From Eudromia elegans (lineage: Eukaryota > Chordata > Aves > Tinamiformes > Tinamidae), in NCBI GenBank assembly GCA_003342815.1, contig PTEX01000012.1:3987880-4051879 (forward strand): a DNA stretch of 64,000 nt, given 5' to 3'. Numbering within the stretch: the first letter of the stretch is position 1; each line of letters starts with the position of its first letter. A program made the position numbers and the translations under genes. Below, piece by piece: positions 48,521 to 62,224 of the stretch. Below the pieces are notes generated by a model. The model did not search any database, had not been told where the DNA came from, and was given only the letters and a program-made list of their open reading frames with translations.

Positions 48521-49724
48521 GTTCACGTAGGGGAAACACCAGGGGATGGGGACTGAGCAAAGCTGTTGTTCGGAGGGGTGGCCGGAGAGCAGCGCCTGCT
48601 TGTACGGGATGGATCCTGACCCGCGTGGGGTCTCCAGCAGGGCTGCTGCGTGGCTGCAGTGGGGAGAGTCACCCTCGCTTCCCGGGCAGCACTCCCAGGC
48701 AGCAGCTGGAGCAGCCCCTGCCTCCCGGTCCCTTCAAGCATGATGGAGAGAGGGAGCGAGAGGCAACTTCTGTGTCAGTCCGAGGAAAGCAGGTGTCGTG
48801 CCCAGGTACAGTTCACACTCAGTACGCTCTGCCCTCAGTGCAGTGGTGGGGAAGAGGAGAGGGAGAAATTTTGAACTTGAGAGATCCCAACTACCCCACT
48901 GTTAATACCTTGCCGGGATTGCCACCAGCCCCACTGAGCCGTACGCTACAGCCTGGTCTACTGCTGCCTGGTTTCAGCCAAGGGGGAGCTGGTCACTGGG
49001 AAAAGAAGCTTCCAAACCCCCCAAGAAGATATGAAAAGTGAGAGGTGATTCCTGCTGCCACTTCCTCAAAATAGAGTTCATCCTCTATGCCAAGGGCAGT
49101 CCCTGGCACCCAGGAGGGTAATGAGTGAGCTGAACCAGAGCCCATGGTGGGAGATGTGCTGGCTTTGAGAGGGCAGGCTCTGCTGGAAGCAGTTCTCAGA
49201 GGACACTGTGCTTCGACCAGATTGCTTTAACCCAGATCTGTCTGTATGTGGCACTCATGATGTAAATACAGAATCCCAAAGCAGCAGCAACTTTTAAGAA
49301 ATGCTTCTAAAGCTTACTCCAGATGCACATTTTGAAGTTCCTAAAAAAGAAAAGCCAAGGCAGAACGTATCCTGGCAAAGCAGATCTAATCAGTGAAAAC
49401 TCCAGGGAGCCCAAATTAATATTCAATTACATAGTTATAAATCCAGCGGAAGAGACTTACCCATCCTAAACTGAAGCAAGACAACTCATGCCATACTTTC
49501 TTCTGCAAAGAGGACTTTTGTAAAAGGGGACATATGGAAGGAGGAAGCAGACCAAAATGGATATTCATTGTCTTCTCTCCAACCGATAAGCGGTTTCTGG
49601 AGAAATGAGTGTATTGCAGCTCTGCAGCATTATGGAAAGCCATGGGGTGGTCATAACTGCCAAACGCCAGGCAAAAGATCAGCAAAGAACGCTAGGACTT
49701 CCCTCTGAATGAGCCTGTATCTGC
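48521..49724. other. Upstream flank of KCNC2, no gene recognised
   Basis: Composition returns from GC-rich to average. Short frames only. Proximal regulatory elements may lie here but cannot be identified from the sequence alone. Confidence 0.6.
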
Positions 49725-49933
49725 TAAGAACTTCTTTCCTGTGAGGGTGACAGAGCCCTGGCACAGGCTGCCCAGAGAGGCTGTGGAGTCTCCTGCTCTG
49801 GAGATCTTCCAAACCTGCCTGGATGCCACCCTGTGCCATGTGCTTTAAGTGTCCCTGCATGTGCAGGGGAGTTGGACTAGGTGATCTCTTGAGGTCCCTG
49901 CCAACCTCAACCATTCTGTGTGATACTGTGAAG
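49725..49933 (+). mobile_element. CR1 LINE 3' fragment
   Basis: About 209 bp matching the last part of CR1 ORF2 and its 3' UTR (AAGAACTTCTTTCCTGTGAGG, GGCTGCCCAGAGAGGCTG, GATCTTCCAAACCTGCCTGG, GGACTAGGTGATCTCTTGAG), with a decayed octamer tail. It shares the CCCTGCATGTGCAGG variant with the copy at 53985, which suggests the same subfamily. Confidence 0.93.
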
Positions 49934-52900
49934 TCCCATATGCATGGGAGGTTAGAGATCAGCACTTCTGTCACTCACCTCCAACACAGACAAATAAATA
50001 ACCCAAAGACTAACCAGGACAGTGTCTCATAAATAATGTTTTGCAGACATACATGGTAATGCAAATGCCATAAGAAAGGCCTGTATTATGAGAAATTCAT
50101 TTACAATTCAGGCTTCTTAAAACACTTTTTTTCTTTTATTGCCTAGTTGGTCTGATGGTCTCTTGTAATAGTCCTTCAGTTGAGTCAAGATGTCTATAGT
50201 CTACAATATCTGTTACTAAATACAATACTATTTATTTCTCTCTGTGTCATTCTTTTTATTTGCAGTATGTGACAGATTTCTCAATGAAGGATGAAATTAT
50301 ATTAGAATTGACTTTTTGGAGCCAATATTGTCTTGAATGATATCATGGAATAAGCAGACAATATTCTGCATAAGCTACCATTGTTACATTCATTAGTACT
50401 TTCTTTATTTTTCCCCTAGAATACTGTGACCTGAATTTTTGCACCCCTCAATTTCCAAAAATAACAGTGTGAGCATAAGAGGGAGATGTGTTAGAAATGA
50501 AAAAAATTTACCACGAAATAGATTAGCAAATGGAGAAAAAAAAAACCCAAACCCAATTCACGCAAAATCTCAAAACATTTCTGTTCAAGTTTAGTAGAAA
50601 CCTTATGGTACATGAGGATTTAGAGCTGTCTTTAAAGAACTGAGTGAAACTAAGCAAAACAGCCAGTTTGCCCCGATGGGCTGGTGTTATGAAAAAAAAA
50701 AGTCCCATGTTATGTTTTAGCTGGTAAAGTATTAAACCTGAATGTGAAGATGGCTATATAGCAACTCAAGCCAAATGAGCATTTTACTTGCTAGTAGCCA
50801 AGCTCAGGTACCACAGTACAAAGAATTACCAGTTATCCAACAATAAAAGAGCAAGTGGAAGATAGGAAAGGCCTTATATGAAATCATGGTTTGTGGCAAA
50901 CAAAAACAGCCTTAAGGACAGATGCAGTGCATCCAAGTTACAGTCATGCTCTGAATCACCTTCTGGAGGAGCTCTGTCTCTGTTGAAGGCAGAATGCCTG
51001 GGAAGATTAGCTTGCCCAGCTAAAGATAGCCTTTTGGAGGGGGAGGTGGTACATGGGAGGCACAAAATCTTGTATCTACTGAATTTTTCTGATGCAGGCA
51101 AGCATTTCATATTTTTCATGTTCTAACTGGGAAAGAAAAATCAATTTTGTAATTGAAAATTAAAATTGAAGATAGAGCAATACAGCCAAAATACAATCAG
51201 CTTGTACCAGTTTAGTTATCATGAAATAAATGAAATTATTACTTTAAATATCCACTGCCAGTAATATTTTATTAAGCTTCTACTTGTTTCTCTCACTTTT
51301 CTCCCTTTCTTATAATCATCTCTACTCTTTGCAATTACATGTAATAATACATCACAACTCTTGCAGAACATGACAGCCACATTATACTGAAGTACACTGA
51401 TACTAAGTCAGACTCATTCTTCAGAATTTATGGCAAAAAAGAGGAAAAGAAAAAAAAACAGGAAAATTTGCATTACATAGATGACCATGAAATACAACTG
51501 TTAGGAGCCATGGGATAGTTAAAATGGACAAGACTAAAAACCAGCAGGCAGTTGTTACTATTTTTAAAGTCTAAAATACAACTGCATTTTTATTTAATAA
51601 GGCTGAAATGTAGACCTCGTTTATCCATGATGAAAATAGGGCTTAATGTATAAAAATATAAACAAAACTGAGATTGAACACGACAAGTGAACAAAGTGCA
51701 ACAGCCATGTTGAAATCAGTCTCTTTGTTCCTCTGTAGCAGACAGAAGCCATACCAGGCACCAGGCTACTGTGCATTAACACAGATGTACTTCAGATGAT
51801 TTCAGTAACTCCAGTCATTCAGTTCTTTGTGAAATTCTGGAGAATTGGTATCCCTCACTGAAAAATGTAAAACTGGAAAGGTTCCATATACATATTTTTT
51901 TTTTGCTAGAGCACACAAACCCAAATGTTCTCCTATCTCTTCTTTGTTCTGCAGTCCGCCCACAAATGCTCGGAAGTACAGACACTAAGATTCCACAGTA
52001 ACATCCCTCTTTGTGAGTATCCAGTATCATAAACTATACCATTTTCCTGAGCTTTCAAGGATCAGGCAATTTCAGAATCAACCAATTATTGTGGCAATAT
52101 CAAATCAATTGGCAATAAATTTAGTAAGAAATTCCCCAAGTCAAGACTGCTTCACCCACCATAGTAAAAGAACACACGTACAATAATAAAATCATCTAAT
52201 TCAATCAGCTTCTACAACCATTCCCATAAATTTCCAAACCAAAATACCTGTTACAGGGACTCGTTCCTTAGAAACTGTCACCTTTCACATTTGATGCCAG
52301 AACGGACACTAGTCCTAAAAAGCAGCACACTCATCCTTTGAACAAATGTCAGTCATCACAAGATCTTCTTACAGCACCTGCCTTTCATGACAGGCTGCCC
52401 TTTGGCTCTCCCTATTTACTAATGCCAGGGGTATTGGCAAGGAAAGATGGTGGAACAAAGGATTACTCACCTGTTTCTGCAGTAGTTCAAGTAGCTTTGT
52501 CAGTGCTGATTCACGCTTGTGGGATGCACATTTTCTCAGGAGATATATTACATTTTGCTTATAAAAAGAGGCATTGCCCCAGGCTCTGTCCATACCTACC
52601 TTTCTTTTTTTCTCCTCCCAGTACTGATTCTGAAATAGTGCATTTTTGATTTATCCAGACAATTTGCTTCATCTCCAGTTAGAGGTTTGTGATCCTTCTC
52701 TCTCATAACTCACTGACACACAATGCTACTTCTGAGTTGAGTGTCACTTGCCAAAGAAAAAATAGTGGTTTTGTAAAGAAGATTAATTAAACAGAATGAT
52801 TCTGAGCTCCTCTATAAGCATTTCCTCTTTAGTTCAGGTAGAATATAAATCTAGAGACTGAGCTTCTCAGAGGGCCTCTATATATTTATGCAAAAATGTA

Positions 52901-53984
52901 TTAGAATGACTCTAGTCAAGCAGAGTCCTGAAGGACAGAGAAGGAACGTAATATCTCCAAATTAATTTTGGCTCCTGGGTACAAACTGCTCTCATTCTCT
53001 TCTTTCCATATGCATGGAGACAGGAAAAAAAAAATGGGGAAATGCCCAAGTTTGATATTTGCTCTTATAGCATGAAACACCAAAACAGATAAGCTAGCCT
53101 GCACATGAACATAAACTTTATGAAGATTTTGGGAAATGCCATCCCAGAATTTCTGCAAGTTTTTATTCTTCATCCCCCTCATTCATTGCTCCTGGACCCT
53201 TTTGGATGATATATCATTGACAAAACTTTGTTACTCCGTATGTGTTCAGAATAATGAGAACCTCAACTTGATATAATTCTTAAACACTCCAATAATACAA
53301 ATAATAAAATAAACTGTCATCTAAAAGATACCGGCCAAATTGTATTCTTCAGCTACAGAAGAGCATATCCTGAATATACAAAATCTGTCTAAACAGGCAA
53401 GGTGCCTCATTACCTATTATAGCAGTCTCTTCAGAAAAGAAGAAAGAAAATAGATCTGTAATATATCTTGCCCTGAAACATCTGTCATTTTCAGTTCATT
53501 GACAAAGACTGTAATAAGAAACAGCCAATTTACAGGACCACTGTACAAGTGACACCTTATGAAGAAACAGAGCAATCATTAGTTTCCAAGTTTGTGCAAT
53601 GATTGGATTGAGTTGGATATAATTCAACTCATAGGACAAAACATACCTTAATTAACAAAATCAAAAAATAAGGGCATCTATCATCCAGCAAACCACTCAC
53701 TATCACCAATCAATTTTCAAGTGGTGATTAAAGAGCTAGTCTATGTTTTTAAGAATAAGACCACTGACTAAAATTCTATAGCAATAGTTTTGTGTTTCAC
53801 TCTGGCACTGTTCCACATGGTTTCTGAATTCCAACAAAGCTGAACAAGGTCTACCTCATCTATCACTCCTTGTGTGCCCAACAAACTCCATTATTTATTT
53901 TAATTTTTAGCCTGAGCCAACAGTGTATCTATCCGAACCAGGTAACAATCTGCTTTAATAGTTTATCTTCTGATGATTGCATAG
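49934..53984. other. Intergenic sequence between two CR1 copies
   Basis: AT-rich, stop-rich, with no recognisable gene or repeat family. Confidence 0.65.
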
Positions 53985-54502
53985 ATATTGTGTCCAGTTC
54001 TGGGCTCCCCAGTACAAGAGGGATGTGGAGTTGCTAGAGGGAGTCCAGCGCAGGGCTACGAAGATGATTAAGGGCCTGGGACATCTGCCCTATGAGCAAA
54101 GGCTGAGAGAGCTGGGCCTGTTCAGCCTGGACAAGAGAAGACTGAGAGGGGACCTGATTAATGTATATAAATACCTCAAGGGAGGGAGTGAGGAGGAGGG
54201 GGCTGGCCTCTTCTTAGTGATGGCCAGTGACAGAACTAGAGGAAACATCCAAAAACTGAAGCACCAAAAGTTCCACAGGAACTTAAGGAAAAAATCCTTG
54301 ACAGTGGGGAGCACAGAGCACTGGAACAGGATGCTGAGAGAGGTGATAGAGTCTCCTTCTCTGCAGATCTTCCAAACCCGCCTGGATGCCACCCTGTGAC
54401 ATGTGCTCCAGGTGACCCTGCATGTGCAGGAGGGCTGGACTAGATGATCTCTAAAGATCCCTTCCAACCTTAAGCATTCTGTGATTCTATGATTCTGTGA
54501 TC
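53985..54502 (+). mobile_element. CR1 LINE, 5'-truncated 3' end with open RT C-terminus
   Basis: About 520 bp of chicken-repeat-1 retrotransposon. The frame from 53977 to the stop at 54397-54399 stays open for about 140 codons. It carries the conserved CR1 ORF2 C-terminal motifs (QFWAPQYKRDVE, GVQRRATKMIKGL, RLRELGLFSLDKRRLRGDL, YKYLKGG) and closes at the family's usual end (RLDATL). It is followed by a 3' UTR (GGACTAGATGATCTCTAAAG...CTTCCAACCTTAAG) and the terminal repeat ATTCTGTGATTCTATG. Only the extreme C-terminus of the reverse transcriptase ORF is present, so it cannot transpose by itself. Confidence 0.95.
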
Positions 54503-55772
54503 CTTTACACACCCTTAAAGAATCGGCCATTTCCTTGATCATTCTGACAGTAAATAGAAAATATTTTTGTGCTAATATTTAATTCTCTACTCTTGTTTCA
54601 TACTTTAATAGTTATGTTTTATAATGATTTTGTCTTAGTAGTAGGTATAGTTTATGTGGCAGAAGAGAAGCTGCCAGAGTGCAAATGGTTGAAGTCTCAT
54701 GCAGAGTTCCACTGACTGAGGCAGGCAGATTTTAAATCAGATGGCTTAGCTATACAGGAAGCAAAGAGCTTCGTTCATAGCATTTGCAGTCTCACATAGC
54801 AGACCCAATCTCAGTGTATGCAAGCTTGATTAATTTTGACTGTCTGCATTCAGCTACAGTCAAGTTTTTCTCTCTGAATTTTCTTCATATTACTTTGCAG
54901 ACAAGATTGCCCAAATCTGGCCTGAGCTGTCTACTGCCATGGAAACAGCACAGTATTCTCAAGAGATAAACACTGCATCTCCTCTGCTTGTGCTTCAGTG
55001 TTTCTCGCAAAAGTTAGAGGTGCTGGCATAGATATCTGCCATAAGCCATAAACTGGATCTCCATCCTTCCTGGCAGGGGAAAGCCAGAATACCACACTCA
55101 TCCCGGGTCAAATTGCCAACATTTTCTCCTCAGAGGCAAGGTGGCTGTGATGCTTGAAGAGCTGTGCAAGGTCATGTTCAAGAAATGAAGTCTTGACAGA
55201 AGCATCCTAGCTGATTCTCAGGTAGTAGCCCATCTCTTGGTCTGAGGTTTGTAAAACAGCAAGATCCTTTTTTAAGTCTTGGCATGTCTTTAAGTGAGTC
55301 AGCTTGTATACTTAATTAGCATTGGTCACACTGGACAAGCGTTTTACTTAGTCGTCAAAGAGTCGCCTGCTTCCAGTCGCCCTTGAAGCATTTCAGCAAC
55401 ATTTGATATCTTTGAGAGTTTTTTCCCCCAGTTTGTTTTGAACTGCAGGGGTCTAATTGCTCTGTATCCTCAAAAGCGCAAAGGGAGAGTCTGAAGCAAC
55501 CAGGGGAGGTGTGGGCCCAGCAGTACTTTTACTGCAAATAGTACCAAGACGTAGCTCTCACTGAGCCCACCCCCTGCTCAGCATACCTGGTGCACTGAAT
55601 AGGCAACATAGGCAACAAAGCACCAACCTCATACCTCTGCCTTTTGCACGTGTGACATAAATGGAGCTGCAGAGAGCCTTCCATGCACTGGGAGAAACTG
55701 AGAAGCTGATCCATTAGCACTCCTGCCCAAGGTCTTGAATGTCTTTTACAACAGAAGCTCAGTACGCAGGGA

Positions 55773-55833
55773 TGTGGTTAGACCTTAGACTAACTAACTA
55801 ACTAACCTGTGGTTAGACCTTAGACTAACTAAC
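55773..55833 (+). repeat. 35-bp tandem duplication containing (CTAA)n
   Basis: TGTGGTTAGACCTTAGACTA starts at 55773 and again at 55808, each followed by ACTAAC repeats. The first copy has extra CTAA units. Two near-identical copies suggest recent slippage. Confidence 0.9.
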
Positions 55834-58800
55834 CACCGAAGTAGAAACTAGAGCACGGACCACTTTTAACATTTGCCAATTAGCTTAACTGGTAATTTCT
55901 CTAAGATCTTCTTTATCCCAAAAGATATCTCCAATCTGGACGACTCTGCTCCTTCTACAGAGTGGGAAGAGAGCCTGAAGACTTTAACACATGTCACAAG
56001 CACCTAAAGCAGCTGCCAAAGGTTAAACAATACACTATGGCCAGCACACTAGTGCCAGCACACTGCAGCCTGAGACTAGCAGAGACCCTGCCACAGCAAT
56101 TTGGGTCTGTTCGTGAGAGGAGGTTGCTGTAGCCCTTTCCTCATCCCTCTCCGCTTCAAAAACCTGCAAACTCCAATGAGCTCAGCACGTTTCTAACAAG
56201 TAGAATTTCACCTCAAGAACACAAGGCACACTGCATATCCCTACTAGCTTCCTGGGAGTCCCCACTGGGATTCAAGGTGTCAGCTTTATATCTTATGACA
56301 TTCTACTTAGCTTGCAGTTTGGAAATTAGCAAGACTGGCAAAGAGACAGAAGTCAATCTTCCCCTGCTGAGGTGAGGAAAGCTATTTAAATATATGCAAG
56401 ACAGCTACTGGCAAGGCACGCAAGAGAAAGTCACTTTTGCCACTCTGTTCTACTCAACGTTTCATCTGCTTTTTCACCAGGAGGTGGCTAACAAAAGTAA
56501 CTCAAAAAAACCCCACAACAATATCCTTCCTGTTGTAGTTGCGAGTCAGTGTTGACAGATAAAATGGAAGATGCATTTCCATATTATGCAACTGTTGTTA
56601 TTTTTTAAAACTTTGGCCAGTGAAAGTCAAAAATATCACATGGTAGATGTTCAGGCCATGGCCACAAAAGGATGAATTCTGAAGATCATCTACTTGGGAA
56701 CTGCCTAAACAACAGCAAAATTCATGTTTTAAAACCTTTTCCCTCCATAGCTCTAGTTCTGTATTACCACAAAACTATGTGGAGGTGAAGATTTGCACTA
56801 CATTTTCAATAATCTTTTCTTTCTAAAAATTGATATTATTGATATTTGTTAGGCAAGAGGCAAGCTGAGATATTTGTGGTTACATTAAACTTAGCTAATG
56901 GTATCATTAACACATCTTCCATCTCCTATTGTCTGTTCTTTCTTCTTTTGCACCTTGTCTGGCACTTCGGTTTTGTGCTTTCTGAAGCTGACATTGACTC
57001 TTGCAATAACTATTTGCACAGCTCAACCCATGACTGACTTTGTGTCAGGGGCTACAATGCTAGGAAAGGCAGTGCTGAAATAACTGACATGTGACCCAGG
57101 TAAAAGTTTCTGCATCAAAAGGTGAAGTAACTGTGGAAGTCAGAATATAAAGAGAAATACACTGAGAACAAAGTTGTCATCTTAAGTGTATGTTTAAACT
57201 TCTCTTAATCCTGTGATTGGAACATTCCTCCCTCTCCTGCCGAAAAGGGAGTTCTAGTTTAAAATCTACTAGTATCATAATTAATGCAAATACTATACTA
57301 ATCTTGCAAGAAATTGCCACTATTTTCAGACTCATTTATATTTTTTAATATCTTCTTGGCTTAGCCTTTTAACATTAATTTTTAAGATTGCTTAGGAGGC
57401 TACATGTGTCAGCTCACCTTCTAACTGTCCTGTCCTTTCCTTAGGCAAAATATGCTCTGGAATACAAACGGGCAAAATGATCCATCATCTCTCCTCACAG
57501 GGAAGCATCACTGTGTCCTATTCTGTCAGCCATCCATTCAGCTTCACAGTACAGAACTGACATAATGCAGCTCCATCATAATGCACAGACACATATCACC
57601 AGCCTCTATGAATGTTTTAGTTAGATCACTAAATTGACAACAATTTTTTGTTCAATACTTCTCAAAAATTTTTATCAGGAGAGATATTGGGAAAAGGCAA
57701 CAGTCTAAACTGAGCGTTTCTGTGTTGTTGTTATTCTGGGCTGTTTTTCAAAATGTCAGAACCACTTCCCTCCACCTTTCAACTGCTCATAGATATAACT
57801 AATGAATACACAATCTACATTAACTATTGCAATCAGATATTGCAGTTGTACAGTCCAAGAGCACAAGTCAATCTAATAAGTTATCAAAAAGACTGCCCTC
57901 AAGTAAAATGGCAAAGAAAGAGTTTCATGCCTGTGATTAAGAACTAATAACACTACAGCTTTTACTATTCATTTTATTTTACTGAGAGAAAAACGCAATT
58001 AAGTCAAAAACAATACTAACTAGTTAATAACCCTGACTAATGTCTAAAATACCCTGTGGTTGCTCCTTCTGTCTGAAAGGCACTTCATAACTTAATATAT
58101 TATTAGAGGAAATTAATTCACTGGGGAGGAGGAAGAAGGCACTGCACTAATAAGTTAATAAGGGGGTTGAAGAAAAATTTCACCTGGTAACAGTGCTATT
58201 TCACTGCGTTTAACTGAACAAAACCTTTTAGTTCTCCAGGCAAGGGGAATCCGAATTTAAGCAAATGCTGAAAACAGAGCAGCAGGAAATAATAAAAGTT
58301 CTACTTATTGAATACAGTTCAGGGAATGCCAGGTTTGGCTTGGAAATTACAATAAAATATCTGTAGACTGAAGGTGGCCTACCTGCATTTATAACACATG
58401 AGATAGACATGCATATCAAAACCTAATAAAAGTATGCGTCATTTAAGATAAAAGATTTTTCCATATGTCATCAGAAATACACAATGATAACATCTGAAAT
58501 GAAGAAAGAAAAGAAAAAAATTATGAAAAAAAAAAGAAACAAAACACAAGCACAAAGCTCCTACCTGGCTGAAACCCTAAAGATTTTCCAGTTGGAACAC
58601 CTCCCAGCAGAAGGAACTGGACAAAGAGGTGCATAGCTGAAGAAGGAAATCTGCACATTAAATCTTGTCATAACTCCAAAATTAACAACATCAGGTTGTC
58701 CCCCACCCATAAAACCAACCAACCAACATAAAGCCACAGCATTCTGAGAAATGAAATCTGCAGGACAAGTATCTCATTGGCAAGACTTTAATCGAAGCAT

Positions 58801-59034
58801 TGTGCCACTGACTGGTTTAAAGGACAATAATGAAAGTGGGCTAAAAATATCCAGCTAATGTAATTTTCCTAAGAAGTTGTATTTACCAGAATCCATGTCA
58901 AAGAGGTCTTCAAACTATAGTGTAAGAAAGGATGGGATAGCAGAACCAGTAATCAGCTTAAACTTCAGCAAGAGGAAAGGTCAGGTCAGTCAGCTGGGAG
59001 CCCTTTCTAATGATAAGTGCAGTAAAGCCCTTGA

Positions 59035-59125
59035 TCAGATTACCTGAGGATCTTGTGGAACCTCCATCACAAATGAGAAGGGACTAGACACACTATTTGT
59101 CCAGATGATATAGGGTAATGGAGTA
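59035..59125 (+). mobile_element. Possible ancient CR1 remnant
   Basis: The stretch GAGGATCTTGTGGAACCTCC ... GACTAGACACAC resembles the end of CR1 ORF2 (a leucine/valine-rich segment, then a 'phenylalanine-glutamine-threonine' type region) but is heavily diverged and lacks a tail. It needs a repeat-library search. Confidence 0.3.
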
Positions 59126-62100
59126 CGCAACCTTGTAAAAGCTCTTTCAGATTGATTTGTTCCAGTGAAGAATGTTTATACTGACCTATGCTAGGCAAAG
59201 GGAGAATATTTATACTGACATATACTGGGGGTGAAGGCTTTTCTTCATGGATGACACTCCAGAAGGAAGAATGAAAAATTTACATTTTTTTTTCTAAGGA
59301 GAAGCTGTAACACAGGAAGGGTAGGACTGGGCAGATTTACCTTCTGGAACGCAGGGGTCAAAAACTGTGTCCAGCTTTTGCAAAGCGCGCACAGGAGAGG
59401 AGCTATCTGCCTCCACCACGCAGTCACACCTGCACACAGGCCCATCTAGCCTGTGGCGTGGTAACACAGCCCTTCTCTAGTCGCTCCTCACTAGACAGTA
59501 TTCAGACTTCCAAGGGTATTTGACATATTCATTTTTGGATCATTCATTATCTCTGGACCTTGTCAAATGTAGTGATGCCATCAGAGCTAGTTTGCGTGGT
59601 TTGCGTTGTTGTTCTCTCTCCAGTCTCCTTGTCCGCCAGGGATTTTTGCTGTTGGATGTTTTTAGGGTTGTGTATTTTACTGAGCATATAAGGAAGATAT
59701 TCTTGAACAAATAGAGTTTGGAGGGGTATCAAACTAAACTTGGAAAGAGATCTGAGAAATCACAGAGTTTGGGAGAAGTAAGTATCAGGAAAGACGACAA
59801 ATGGTATGGAAAGTTAGTTTTTCCCAATGGTTGCATAAAACTTTGCAACAATAACATATAGAACAGTTATTCCTCAGAAGTCTTATCAAACCCATGAGAA
59901 GCCGAGTATTATAATGCAACTTGCTTTAAACTGTGTTGTTGATCAGGTCCTTTGAGAAAGCTATTTAAAAGAAAGATTTAGATTGAATCATTGGACCAAC
60001 AATTAAGTGTTTAAAATCCCTTTTTTCCGCAGAACTCTACATGAGGTGCTGGATTGCTATAACATCATCATCTAAAGCTTTGCGCTTCCAAGCCTCAGCT
60101 GCTCTTCCACTTGGCCCCACAATACTGAGAAAGGGGAAAAAGTCAAGTCTATTGCAATTGCGCTCACGGACTAATCACAAATGAAAACTGCAGTTAATCA
60201 CTAACATCTGCAAGACAAGTACTATTGTCGAAGGAAATGACTCCAGGGGAATAATTTTACCAGCGTGACTGCAGGATTTAATTCATGGTAACATAGGATC
60301 CCAGAATTAGTCATAGGAGACATTAAATGTTCACTGAGTACAGGCTGCAAGGGAAGGGAATATTACTTCAAGATACATGACTCAAGCTGCTCTTCTAACT
60401 TCCAGTGATTTTTAGGTGTCCTTTCCTATAACGGCATGGGGTTTCCACACATGAAACAAAGCAGTGCAAAGCAGATGATAGGCTCACTGTGGGTGCTATC
60501 CCAAAATGACTTTTGTCAGGGCCTTGGCAAAACTATCAAAGGAAGAACATCTGCAGAATTACCAACAGTAACCCCAGAAATGGGACAGATAAAAAAGGAA
60601 GATACCAAGATGCATCCTTTGAATAGAGTCGTTCTGAACCTAAATTTAGCACCTCTTAGTGAGCTTCACTTCCAAATTAAAACCAAACAGGATTTGTGGC
60701 ATAAAAAAGTATGTGAAAAAGCTGCAGAAGAAACCCCATTAAGCTCTGTTGCCTTATTGCAAGGCGTCTTTATGTTTTGCTTTTAAAAACGTTGCAGCTA
60801 TCATGGCTGTCCTACCGAAGGGGGAATACACTTCGCAGTGTGTACTGAGCTCACGGTCCTAGCCCTCGAGAATGAGGAGCTGCGTCGTTTCATTGATTCA
60901 GCCTTGTCTTCTGGGTATATATGAATATAATAGAGCAAAACATATTTGCAGTGTATGGCACTTCTTACAGTCTCAATTACAGCAAGTAACTGAGGCTTTT
61001 TAGTGGAAGTATAAAATAGCACGGTATGAAAATACAAACTCATCTTTCAAAGCTGTCAGTTTCAGGTAAGAAGCCAGAAAGATTCTCTGAGCAAGAACAC
61101 TACTTCTACCTGAGAACAGATTCTAATTCCAAAAATTTAGGCAATATTAAGGAAGGTAGCAAATATAGAAGATTACATTTATCAGAAACATATTTAAAGG
61201 CAGTAAATCCCTGCAGACACCTCCAGAAAGCTTTAAGCTACCAAGTATTGATCAACAAAAAGGGATTCAGGTTCCTCAAGTGACTTACAATTAAATAAAA
61301 GCAAATCAGAACAGAAATATAGCACTAAGACCACTTTTACTGAAAACAAAAATCTTGATGACTGCAGTTCTTATGTCTGGATGGCAAAAGTGAAGAGAAC
61401 TTCCAGGTACAAAACTGTAAAGAATGGAGCATGACTTCTGGTCACTCTCATCTCAGAATGATTCACCCATACAAGCAAATTTCAAATATCTTCAAACAAG
61501 TTATAAACGCCTTAGATACTCAGTGGAAAAAAAAGGGGATTTACAGAATCATAAAGGCACCATATTCAGGGTACCTGATGCAGTAAACGATTTCCAAAGA
61601 GCGATAATCCGGACTACAATCTCCAGCACTGCCAATTTCAGTATAGTTTCAGTACAGTTTTCAGGATAGTTATGAAAACCAACCAACCCAGACATCAGAG
61701 AGAGTGGCTTGAATAGTTTCTATGCCTTTCTACTAACTAGGCAAGCTCAGCTTTCGTCTGCAACTCTTGCTCCTCTCCTGAGTTTACACCATGGACAACA
61801 GAAAGCAGATAGAAAGTGACTTTTAGGTACTTGTGCAAACTATTAAAAATTCACCACAGACACCAGAGCTGACGGTCTGAGGCAACCATCGATGCAAACG
61901 TGACCTTACAGGTAAAGGATGTCATATGGCCATTATGTTTCACAGAAGCACCGGAGCAAGAAATACCTATCTGCATTTTTAGTCACTTTTTATTTCAGAC
62001 TGACCTTTGGAATTTATCCTGGATTATTCTGCTAGGGATCCATCTTCAGATGAAGAAAAAAAGTGCGCAGTTATCAAAGCTATTTAAGGGACAACCATTT

Positions 62101-62208
62101 AATAGCACCTAATGTAGTGAACAGAACAAAACTGAAAGCACATTACTTTGCAACAGATGTTGTGTCTCCTAGCAGGTTGACCTACTAAGGATACACTCAT
62201 TTTTTATG

Positions 62209-62224
62209 TTTTTTTTTTTTTTTT
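62209..62224 (+). repeat. T16 homopolymer
   Basis: Sixteen T residues followed by CCCC. Confidence 0.93.

Noticed and set aside
47723..48556. Plus-strand frame of 277 codons upstream of KCNC2
   Set aside because: GC-driven open frame in the CpG island with low-complexity content and no recognisable motif.
54090..54542. Minus-strand frame of 150 codons
   Set aside because: Complement of the CR1 ORF2 C-terminus; a shadow of the retrotransposon.
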